Below are positions 55,584-64,000 of a stretch of DNA of 64,000 nucleotides, one piece after another. This DNA is from Azorinus chamasolen. Lineage: Eukaryota; Mollusca; Bivalvia; Cardiida; Solecurtidae. A program made the position numbers and the translations under genes. The notes below the pieces were generated by a model. It ran no database searches, was not told the origin of the DNA, and saw only the letters and a list, made by a program, of their open reading frames with translations. The stretch covers positions 58,001,453 to 58,065,452 of the forward strand of contig OY755239.1 of NCBI GenBank assembly GCA_963576725.1, in the 5' to 3' direction. How positions within the stretch are numbered: position 1 is the stretch's first letter; every line of letters starts with the position of its first letter.

Positions 55584-55791
55584 TACAGTAAAACTTCGAT
55601 TATTCGAACACTAAAATACGTATTATTATCGATCTTTAAGACAGGTGGCAACTTAATGCATGGTGAAAGTCATGCAGAAAGCTCCTCTAGGAGCTTTCTG
55701 CATGACTTTCACCATGCATTAAGCAGCCACCTGCCTAAAAGGGTCTAAATTCTTCTATAACGAAAATTCGAATAATCGAGGTTTTACTGTA
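55584..55791. mobile_element. TA-4 MITE, full length (208 bp)
   Basis: TACAGTAAAACTTCGATTAT at the left, ATAATCGAGGTTTTACTGTA at the right. Stem TTAATGCATGGTGAAAGTCA / TGACTTTCACCATGCATTAA, apex AGCTCCTCTAGGAGCT at 55680-55695; A55650 faces A55725. Confidence 0.95.
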
Positions 55792-56369
55792 TATAAGATA
55801 TTACTGGTCACACTTACCGTTCTAACATACTACTACTCGGAGAGCCGAACTGATCACACATTGTACCGCTGAACCATTAAGGCTAATTTCGCACGGCAGA
55901 AATTGTTGTAAGCTCTGACGCGGCGATACATGTAGCAAGTTCCAGTTTCGATCGGCGTATGTTAAAACACGAAGTCAATACTACAATAGTTCGTAAAGGT
56001 ATGTCCGTGGTATGTTCTCATTTAACATGTACGAAGGTCATCATTGACTCAAAGGAAATGTGGTTAGGAACTAATTAGTTTTGTGTTTTATGACGAACGT
56101 CTAATAAGATGTTTCTTACTGTTGAACCTAAACATCAATGTTACTACGTATAGCACGTAAGTATCCGCTACACTATATTCCTTCAGAGACAAGCCCGGGG
56201 TAGGGAGATGGTTTACGTTAAATTTTCTTAATTATTCGTTTGAACTATAGTAACACATAGCGAACATGTAATGAACATATCTATTTCTAGTTTGCTACAT
56301 CTGTAGTGAATTCTGTATATATGATGTTTGTTTAACTCGATAGTCAGAACTACCGCAATGCTGTTATCA
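55792..56369. other. No recognisable feature
   Basis: Nothing recognised. Confidence 0.35.
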
Positions 56370-56486
56370 TATTCCCTCATATAGACGCATTTTGATGCCT
56401 CTGTAAAAGTTATCTTTTGTAAACACTGCGGTAAAAATAGGAGCAAATGCTGTATTTATCACAATGGCTTCTAACATTCTAAAATG
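56370..56486 (-). mobile_element. TTAA-A MITE, half copy
   Basis: TATTCCCTCATATAGACGCA, GCCTCTGTAAAAGTTATC, AGGAGCAAATGCTGTATTTA and TCACAATGGCTTC. The distal half is absent. Confidence 0.72.
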
Positions 56487-56530
56487 GGTTTTAGGGATTG
56501 TATGTATTGAGGATTTTCTTGGTCGTTTGG

Positions 56531-56561
56531 CAACATCATCATCATCGTCAACACCATCACC
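56531..56561 (+). repeat. (CAT)n simple repeat
   Basis: ACATCATCATCATCGTCAAC and CACCATCACC. It yields a His-rich frame that is not a gene. Confidence 0.85.
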
Positions 56562-56736
56562 ACTATAATTATCCACAGCCGACTCTATTTGAACTGTTCA
56601 AATTGAACGCCAGGCAAAAGATGCCACATAAAACACACAGCCTACCCAAATCACAAACGAAGCGCACACGCACGTACACACATCACAAACCTGTGCATTT
56701 TTAGCTTAAGCCATTTAGATTTGCTATAATGGCAAA

Positions 56737-56960
56737 AAGTTCCAAGGTGGAACTCCTGTCATCTTCCTACTTTTGTGTTTGCATCATGCATTTTCATACC
56801 TTTGTACATTTGATTGAATATGTGTGATATATGTGTGTGCATCAGTGCTCTTCAATTGCTATGACTCGGTGTTTCTTTATGCTTATCATCATTGCCGCTA
56901 CATGATCTTTTCAGCATCCTAGTTCGTACACTTCAACTCTAAACTATCCTATCAAGTGTC
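56737..56960 (+). repeat. SINE-P-like repeat, diverged
   Basis: GTTCCAAGGTGGAACTCCTG resembles the SINE-P landmark. The following ATCAGTGCTCTTCAATTGCT, ATGACTCGGTGTTTC and GCTACATGATC are echoed at 57355-57450 (ATGAATCGGTGTTTG, CACTACATGACCG). Confidence 0.5.
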
Positions 56961-57128
56961 GCAGTGCTCTAGACTGAGTCCAGCCGACAAAGTGCCTTTC
57001 AGTTAGGCGTACGTTATAGTGTCACATCATGCCTCTTGTTTTGATGAGTGCTAGTTTTGGTTTAGCGGTGTGGCAATGTTATCAGTGTTGAGCATGCAAG
57101 GAACAGTTCGATGTGAATTCATATATTA

Positions 57129-57337
57129 TACAGTGAAACCCCGCTAATGCGACCACTTAATAAACAGCCACTGATGTCGTCTAAAGCAGGTGGTTGCTTA
57201 ATGCAGGACGAAAGTTATGCAGAAAGCTCCTATAGGAGCTTTCTGCATAACTTTCGTCCTGCATTAAGCTACCACCTGCCCCTACCACCCAGAATTATGC
57301 CCCTTTTTGGTGGTCGCATTAGCGGGGTTTTACTGTA
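57129..57337. mobile_element. TA-3 MITE, full length (209 bp)
   Basis: TACAGTGAAACCCCGCTAAT at the left, TAGCGGGGTTTTACTGTA at the right. Stem GCAGGTGGTTGCTTAATGCA then GGACGAAAGTTATGCAGAAA, apex AGCTCCTATAGGAGCT at 57225-57240. The inner arms pair over about 45 bases with T57195 facing T57270 as the only mismatch I find. Confidence 0.96.
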
Positions 57338-57480
57338 TGTTATTTGTTATATGTGTATGGTATATGTATCGGTGATCTTCGTATGCTATGAATCGGTGTT
57401 TGTAGTGTTCCTCTATGTTCTACATCATTTAGCACTACATGACCGTTTTAGTTTTGCAGTGCCCTAAATGAGGTGGGTGT

Positions 57481-58915
57481 GGAACAGACAATGAATGGCC
57501 CGTGAAGGTAGGGTACGAGCGAGCATTTCATTTGTGCGTTTGGTGTTGCTGGGCATATTCATGAGTATGATATTTGAATAAGCAACACGTTAGTAGTCAT
57601 TCTTTCAATAAATATAAAACAAAATTGACTGGAATGCCATTTCTTTTACGTATGATGTTACGCAAGTCATCAAAGAAAGGTTTTGTCACATTTCGTCCAA
57701 CTGTTGTATTCAACATTACGTAAGTATATACCATAGTTTTATTTTACGAAAGTCGACAAACTTTACGTAATCACTGAAATGTTGCTATCATCCCTCGTTA
57801 AAGTTAATATTTAGTGTCTGATAGCCGTATGATTCCGCACACATGTCTTGCTTAGATATTTGTGTATACATAAAGGATACTATTTATTTGGCAGGTAGTA
57901 ATTAACTGACGTATTAAGTGCATGTGACATTTCCCTACAGTTTTAGCTGCAGCTGGATATGTTTTTAAAACGTGTTTGTAAAAACAACGTTTGGCAGGGA
58001 ACGAGAACCCATTCTGTGAGGAAATGTCATTATAGGTTTAATCTAACAAAACCTCGTCTGATAGATGAAGCACATTGCTTAATGTCATACACAAGCGGTA
58101 AGTACATTAAAATTATTAGATCGCGACTGATGCAAAGACTATGTATAGGTATAAGCATGTGGTCATAATCAACGAGCATATGATAGACACATACATACAG
58201 TAATACTTTCAAAAAAGAGCGGTTGATATGTATTTGCTCCAAAATCATTACCCAGTTTTTTTTGGCGTATAAAGATATGACCCAAACATTGCCACTCCGA
58301 CAAAAGCACACTGCCTACACGGATAAGAATATCAACCTAAGATTTTACCAAATGTTCTAGTCAAATGTTATTCCTATATTAACGGCATGTTGGGCAAATA
58401 TATTTATATCGACAACGCTGTGTTTTGCATGCAGATAGGGTTTACTATATTTAACCAAATAGCCTGAACGAAGAGAGCTTGATTATATGTATGATATGAC
58501 AAAATCAATATGTTGGGTTGGCATGCACACTGCCAATAGACGAGCATCAACACACACCCGACTAATTGTGATTAACAGTGCTGTATCTAGTGTACTCAGC
58601 TTGCGAATATTTAAATTGCAGCGATGCATCATAGTGCATGCCATTACACAGTTTTGGAAGAAAACGCTTTCTTACAAGAATTTTCAACAAGGAAAGGGTT
58701 TACTAATGATGTGTGCCCTGGATTACTCCACCGGACTACGTGTATTGTCATTATGCACTTGGTCGATTGATGTGTATGATGTACATTTTAATATCTCTCT
58801 CCTCTACTAGAAGACATCTCGAAATGTGCTTGACCAGTATTATTGACCATGTGTATCTAATCTACTGTAAAAAAAAATATTTTTTTATTTGCGCTTAAAA
58901 CATGTGTAATTATCT
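57481..58915. other. No recognisable feature
   Basis: About 1.4 kb. Frames of 69-107 codons at 57959-58811 lack recognisable domains; the 107-codon one at 58487-58810 was read through for motifs without success. Confidence 0.4.
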
Positions 58916-58991
58916 CTCTGTCACTCTGAATAATCAGAACCATCTCCGTCACACTCTGTCACTCTGAATAATCAGAACCATCTCCGTCACA
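58916..58991 (+). repeat. Perfect 38 bp tandem duplication
   Basis: The 58916-58953 unit (starts CTCTGTCACTCTGAATAATC) is repeated at 58954-58991 without visible change, indicating a recent event. Confidence 0.92.
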
Positions 58992-59073
58992 TTTTGTACT
59001 CGTGTGTGTACGAAGAAAATACAGCGAAACATGTCTAAAGCCTAAATTCTGGGGTTGTACGTCTGATGGCAGC

Positions 59074-59323
59074 TTAACCCTTCGCTTGCTATTCACGTTC
59101 ATATACCTACCTGTAAATAGTGAAGACCCAGATGAGACAGCTCCTGCAGGAGCTGTCTCATCAGGGTCTGCACTATTTACAAATTGATTGTGCAACCAGT
59201 GCACTCCACAGCAGTGATTGCACAGCGAAATTATTGTAGACAGTGAAAATATATGTAATTATACAACAGGACATGGGTAAAGAGGAAGAAATGTATTTTA
59301 AAATTCAGCAAGCGAAGGGTTAA
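59074..59323 (+). mobile_element. TTAA-B MITE, full length (250 bp)
   Basis: Same length and orientation as 32648-32897. TTAACCCTTCGCTTGCTATT at the left, CAGCAAGCGAAGGGTTAA at the right. Apex AGCTCCTGCAGGAGCT at 59139-59154; A59130 faces A59163. Confidence 0.96.
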
Positions 59324-59703
59324 TGAAGAAACGAAGGTATGCAGAAAATTATTGAATAGTACTTTAACCTGTATCAGGTGTTCATTATACTCAAAACATA
59401 GAAATGAAATCAGTCAGGATATGTCACACGAGTTAACTGGATTCAATTGGTTCTAATGTAAAAATATGCGTTATACACAAAAAAGGGAACATAGTGTGTA
59501 CTTCGCTTTCTTTCCAGATAGTTGGGGAAGTCTGTTGTCAAAAATGCTTGATTTATATACAGAGCTCACGCATATTCGAGTGGAATAAACAGTCATAAGA
59601 TGAGGACATGCACATGATCGGTGTGACAGTGATGCTATACCCAGAAACCGTGTTATTAACATTATGCTTGTCTATATAGCATGACGGATTGACATTACTA
59701 AAA
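59324..59703. other. No recognisable feature
   Basis: Nothing recognised. Confidence 0.35.
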
Positions 59704-59865
59704 CAGAGCTCCAGATAAGATGTCTAAATTAAAACACTTTCAAGACAATCTCCTTTATTTCTCCATCAAAACCTATGTTGTGCCGCCCTTTAGACTCGCC
59801 GCTTCGAGGCGATTCTGAAGAGTGGTTATAACATAGATTTTGGTGGAGAAATGTCAATTTTAGTC
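59704..59865. mobile_element. X1 element, right end lost
   Basis: CAGAGCTCCAGATAAGATGT at the left. Hairpin TTTCTCCATCAAAACCTATG / CATAGATTTTGGTGGAGAAA, inner CTTTAGACTCGCCGCTTCGA. The far terminal repeat is not found. Confidence 0.78.
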
Positions 59866-60344
59866 CCTGAGCAAATACGTTTATCCATTACTCTGCTAAA
59901 ATATTTTACTATTCTTAAAGTAAGAATTAAAATGTCGACACAAGAGGTGTCATATGCGTATGCGTTGGAGTGGTCATCGTAGGTAATTCTGAAACAACAT
60001 TAACAACATATTAAACAGCGTCACAAATGATATTAACATTAAATTTGAAAGGTTTATTATGACAAAATGTGCTGTTTGTGCGTTAATGAAACATGCTTCA
60101 ATGCTTGATCCTAAAGAATGTCTTCCTATACAATACATGTTTCCTAGTGTTATAGATGCTGGGAGTCAATTACACCTCTTTTAGTAAGTCATTTAAGATA
60201 GTCACACGTCAGTCTTTGTATGCTGCCTTATCATTGTGTATGATACATTATCGTATTAACCTATGCGATGAAATTATTATTTATTTATGAAATGTAATAC
60301 TTTTATGCATTTTTAATGTAAGCTGTTCATTTCATTCAGTCGAT
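59866..60344. other. No recognisable feature
   Basis: Nothing recognised. Confidence 0.35.
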
Positions 60345-60495
60345 ACGCCTATACCGGTTAAGCCGGTGCTAGGGGGCGTGAGTAGTGCTGCATGATTGAT
60401 AACTCTCATGAACAGATTCAATAAAACCGAAACAGCAATTTTCTCTTTTGACATTGCTGCTTTTGCTCTCGAAGGATCTCCTACTTTCAGAACAT
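60345..60495 (-). mobile_element. X2 element, reverse
   Basis: AAGCCGGTGCTAGGGGGCGT, GAGTAGTGCTGCATG, TCATGAACAGATTCAATAAA, TTTTGCTCTCGAAGGATCTC and CTACTTTCAGAAC. Lies immediately left of a TTAA-E element that contains another X2. Confidence 0.72.
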
Positions 60496-60854
60496 TTGTA
60501 ACGTATTTGTATACAGTGTAGAACCATATCAGACGGCTCCTATTGGGTCTGATCTGTTTGCTCTAGTGAATAATATAGGTCCGATTCTACAATTATTCTG
60601 AAAGTGGGAGATCCTTCGAAAGCAAGTGCAACACTACTGATGCCCCCTAGCACCGGTTTAAGCGGTATTCAATTTCCAAAACCAATAATATCAAAACTAA
60701 TGATCCCGAAGAACCAGAAAATATAACAACACTGAGAAGTTCAGCCATGGTCAAAATGTACTGCGTTCATATTCCATGACTAAAAGGCATGTACTTAGCA
60801 TTAATATAATTACATTTTACATGAATATTAATGGAGAAACGAGTTAATTAGGTT
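60488..60854 (-). mobile_element. TTAA-E MITE split by an X2 insertion
   Basis: Before the insert: TTTGTATACAGTGTAGAACC, ATATCAGACGGCTCCTATTG, GGTCTGATCTGTTTGC and GGTCCGATTCTAC. After: AGTTCAGCCATGGTCAAAAT and ATGAATATTAATGGAGAAAC, GAGTTAA. The order and joints match 44958-45192. Confidence 0.8.
60586..60745 (+). mobile_element. X2 element nested in TTAA-E
   Basis: ATTATTCTGAAAGTGGGAGA, TCCTTCGAAAGCAAGTGCAA, GATGCCCCCTAGCACCGGTT, AAGCGGTATTCAATTTCC and CCCGAAGAACCAGAAAATAT. Internally shorter than 8089 (it lacks the CTGTTCATGAGTAG part). The nesting helps to place family borders. Confidence 0.78.
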
Positions 60855-60962
60855 GGAAACATTATAATTCTGTTATTTTAACGGACCAATTTCAACTATT
60901 CAAATGCTCTACAGTGTGTACATTGAAGTTATATACAAGTATAAAGAACGACGCAGTTCATG

Positions 60963-61273
60963 TACAGCTGAACTTCGATATGTCGAAGTCGGATAGCTCG
61001 AAGTTTTGGATAACTCCAACTAAAGTTTCAGTCCTTCCAAAACTTACAATACAGCATTGCTCAATACGCATATCTAGAAACACGCGTGACAGCTTAATGC
61101 AGTTCTAAAGTAATGCCGAAAGCACATTCAGGAGCGTTCAGCACTACTTAGATCTGCATTAAGCTGTGAACTTGAGAGATTGTACAGATAAGATATCGGA
61201 TAGCTCAAACTTCTGCTATCTCGAACTAATTTGTATAGTCCCTTGAAGTTCGAGATATCGAAGTTAAACTGTT
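60963..61273. mobile_element. TA-2 MITE, right TA mutated
   Basis: TACAGCTGAACTTCGATATG at the left, CGAGATATCGAAGTTAAACT at the right, closing GTT in place of GTA. Centre TTAATGCAGTTCTAAAGTAA, AAAGCACATTCAGGAGCGTT and CATTAAGCTGTGAAC. Confidence 0.85.
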
Positions 61274-61349
61274 CTTTTGCTCGTCATAAAGACCTACAGT
61301 ATAAACTCGATACTACAAAATTTTAGTAATAAAGAATATATGTCTTTGT

Positions 61350-61600
61350 AGCCAGGTGAATGCTAAAAGAACAAGTATGAGTCATGCAGGAAACACCACA
61401 TACAGAACAAACAGTCGCCCGAACAGCAACACAAGGAAACAGCAAATGTACATAACTATAAAAACATCAAGAGACGCACAAAGACAAAACAAACATACAA
61501 TAGGGGGAAGATGGAACGATCAGTTACAAACGTCAATGGGGGGACAAACCGGTCTATGGGCGCCCAACCTCACACTTATTCCATCCCCTACCCTAAAAAA
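61350..61600 (-). mobile_element. SINE-P copy, second tail type
   Basis: The minus strand reads GGTTGGGCGCCCATAGACC, B-box-like GGTTTGTCCCC, then CTCTTGATG text and the tail GTGTTTCCTGCATGACTCAT. The A box is decayed. The 86-codon frame 61356-61616 is this repeat. Confidence 0.62.
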
Positions 61601-61650
61601 CAAACAGTGTAAATAAACGTATCCCCTCTCCGACTAATCTACAACAACCG

Positions 61651-61772
61651 CGATGCAGAAAGATCCTAGAGGAGCTTTCTGCATGATTTTCACCCTGATT
61701 TAAGCTGCCACCTGTCTTTAAGATCGACACTGATACGTATATGTGTGTTCGATAAATCGAGACTTTAATGTA
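61651..61772. mobile_element. TA-4 MITE, right half
   Basis: GCAGAAAGATCCTAGAGGAG, CTTTCTGCATGATTTTCACC, TTTAAGCTGCCACCTGTCTT and GTTCGATAAATCGAGACTTT, closing AATGTA. Outer left arm missing. Confidence 0.75.
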
Positions 61773-63039
61773 TATCGAATTATTTTGAAAGTGTGAAACA
61801 CAGTTAGATTTGCTAAACATTAAATGAATATTTATCATCATCTCGACCTATATATCTGTTCTGCTTTTCACATATGTTTAGAAAGGATACAAACATGAAA
61901 GAAATGTAATAGTGGCGTACCGATCGATTTAAGTGACAACTCTCGTACATTATATATGTTTTCATATAACGTCAAACGATTTTTACTAATCCACACAACC
62001 AAAGAAACCAGAAATACACCCTAATCTATTATAAGGATATGCATTGCTTGTTTGCTGCGATAAAGCAGATTAAACACAACCCTTTGAGACATCGACACCG
62101 ACTTTCCTGAAAAATCAACATCAAAATGTGCGAGGGTTTAATTTAAGCAACAATTTAAGATACTGTTAAACTTTCAATATTGTCAAGCACACATCTAAAT
62201 TGAAATTTAAACTGTTCTGCCAGCTTTGCTCTTAAATGACTTTTATATTGCATCATCGTTTTCAAGCTTTAATTTGCTACTTCCATATTTCATTAAATTG
62301 ATTTTTATCCTAATGCTCACTAGTATTGTGTTTTCAAACGCTTGCTTGAGTTCATTCTTACTTAATTCCGAAATTAGATTTATTTTGCCTTACACATCGG
62401 AAATTCTATTTAGTCTAGTTAAAATCATGTATACATGTGTATATGTTTAGCGTGTGGAATTTAGGATGAAAGGTATTCTGGACCTTTTCCACCAATTCTC
62501 TGCATACCCTAAGTAGAGAAGCAAACATATATTATGTATTATGAACATTCCGTCCATCACTCGGCATGAACATAGATATGCAAGGGTCGTCACTAAGGAT
62601 AATAAAATACGAATTCCATCATGATCTAAGGACAAAGAGACTATATTACTTTCTGTTAAAGTTATATGACATGTCTTTCTTAACTATTGAATACCCTTAA
62701 AATTAGCATTATTTCATGGAATATACTAGTCTAATAAACTTACTTATTACAAATCCGCGCTTGTCATTCTGTATCAAATAATGTATTTCGTTTATAAGTG
62801 GTGCGCACCAACAGACACAAATGTACATTAAATGTGACGAATGCCCACTCCTGACAGCCTTAATCGAAAAGCAAATGGCTGATAATTCATGTATGCTAGA
62901 TACTGAAAACCGTTATGTGATACACATCAACACTTAGTATAGATCATGTGTATCACCTGTCATTGAATTATTTTGAAACCTTGAAATTAACTCTAAAAAA
63001 ACTTATTGACTAGCAAGACATTTGTTAACAATGTGTTGT
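61773..63039. other. No recognisable feature
   Basis: About 1.3 kb. A hydrophobic 74-codon plus frame (62226-62450) has no recognisable family. Confidence 0.4.
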
Positions 63040-63230
63040 TTGGCTACTGACCGTTCCAAGCCGGTACTCATGTTGTCACCCTATGGTCTACTTTGTTTTT
63101 ATATGGTAAATGTTTTATGTTTGTTTTTGCGTTTCGTCTGGTTTTGTCTTATTGCGTTGTTTCATGTTTGATGATTGTTTGGTGCCGTACCCGTTTTTGT
63201 ATGCCGCTTCCTGTTAAATGGTGTCAGTGG
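63040..63230 (+). mobile_element. SINE-P copy, 5' part missing
   Basis: GGCTACTGACCGTTCCAAGC, CGGTACTCATGTTGTCACCC, TTTTGCGTTTCGTCTGG and TGTTTGGTGCCGTACCCG match the body at 11826-12000. No A/B boxes remain. Confidence 0.68.
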
Positions 63231-63852
63231 CATTACTGGTGTAAGGACGGAGGATATATTAGATACATAGGGGTGCTTTTTTGGGGGGACAGAGGTTTTC
63301 AGGAAGATATAAAGAAGTATCAGACACATTTACAGACTGAATAAGATTTGGTTTGAACGACATACAGGAAGCATTGAAAACAGATATGCAGCAATGTGCT
63401 TTACACTGTTTATCTAATATATTTGCGGGATAAGTTCACACCGTCTAATTGTGAATAACATAAACTTGTCAGCTACATATACAATATAAACGACACATTA
63501 AAGATGATACAATATTCATCAACATAACTATCATCAACATACCACATCTACCATAAGTGTTTACAATAATATATAGTAATGTGATTAAACAATGACATTT
63601 TAAGCCAGGTTATATTTTCTAAATCATTTCAAAAACAAACCTGCGCATAACCTGACAAACTAAATTATACAAAGCATTGATATGTTTAATAATCTACTAA
63701 CAGTAAAACTAGCAGACCGATTAGTAACTAAGTCTTACATGGAAAACACAAGTAATGCAGGCCTTTACACTTACAGTGTCTTTATAAATGTATAGACACA
63801 TCACATGTAAACATATCTCGGTTGAACGACAATAAGTTTATTTACACTGTTT
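63231..63852. other. No recognisable feature
   Basis: AT-rich; nothing recognised. Confidence 0.35.
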
Positions 63853-64000
63853 GTCTTTTATGGTGGTGATGGAATACGTGTGATGTCGGACGCCCCTAAA
63901 TCGGTTTAATCCCTGGTGACTATTGTTACTGACCGTTCCAAGGCGATACTACTATCTCCCCCCTATTGTTTGTTTGCTTTGTCTTTGCGTGTCTCTTTGT
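63853..64000 (+). mobile_element. SINE-P copy cut by the window end
   Basis: Candidate A box TGGTGGTGATGG at 63861-63872 and B box GGTTTAATCCC at 63903-63913 (42 apart), then GACCGTTCCAAGGCGATACT and CTTTGTCTTTGCGTGTCTC. Retains the promoter-like head seen at 11753. Confidence 0.68.

Noticed and set aside
57147..57467. 106-codon plus-strand frame
   Set aside because: Its first part is the TA-3 hairpin and the rest is repeat DNA; not a gene.
58487..58810. 107-codon plus-strand frame
   Set aside because: No domain, signal peptide or neighbouring exon recognised; composition like the surrounding non-coding DNA.

Overview
This 64 kb window looks like gene-free, AT-rich DNA from an animal genome, most likely a bivalve mollusc. 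The clues are a tRNA-derived SINE, dispersed repeats rich in TGACCT and ACGG, many short inverted-repeat elements, and MITE-derived pseudo-peptides of the SADPDETAPAG type that I associate with bivalve gene models. The species cannot be fixed from sequence alone. No open reading frame exceeds 116 codons. None shows a recognisable domain, splice-linked exons or a conserved family motif, so no protein-coding gene is annotated. The window is intergenic or lies in a large intron.

What it does hold is a very dense load of miniature inverted-repeat transposable elements (MITEs), roughly seventy copies or fragments. Two groups dominate. The TA group (named here TA-1 to TA-6) is flanked by TA and has termini of the CAGTNNAAC type, as in pogo/Tigger-like Tc1/mariner elements. 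The TTAA group (TTAA-A to TTAA-H) is flanked by TTAA and begins CCCTTT or CCTTTA, as in piggyBac-like elements. In both groups the ends are wrapped around a long central hairpin, and hairpins of different families share parts. The apex GCTCC-TNNA-GGAGC recurs in both groups. TTAA-B to TTAA-G share a GACCCWGATNAGAC stem, and TA-1 to TA-6 share a GGTGGNNGCTTAATGCAGG stem. Many intact stems carry one A.A or T.T mismatch at a fixed position.

Layout: 1-7 kb has a TA-5 copy, a SINE-P copy, a tRNA-type SINE and an ACGG repeat. 7-12 kb has TTAA fragments, a 108 bp duplication, a nested TTAA-F/TA-1 insertion and SINE-P. 12-25 kb is sparse, with TTAA-A, -B, -C, -E and -G copies, one TA-1 and one TA-2. 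25-35 kb is dense and includes a back-to-back TTAA-C pair and a chain of three elements joined at TTAA. 36-42 kb has two kilobase-scale degenerate minisatellites, one split by a TA-6 copy, plus a TTATAA foldback family. 42-53 kb is a thick mix of TTAA families, a third minisatellite and a TA-1 nested in TA-6. 53-64 kb has TA-3, TA-4, TTAA-B, an X2/TTAA-E nest, TA-2 and several SINE-P copies.

No copy encodes a transposase, so all must depend on proteins encoded elsewhere. Insertion nesting shows TA-1 and TA-6 to be among the younger families. Family names are local labels; superfamily assignments rest on termini and target sites only.
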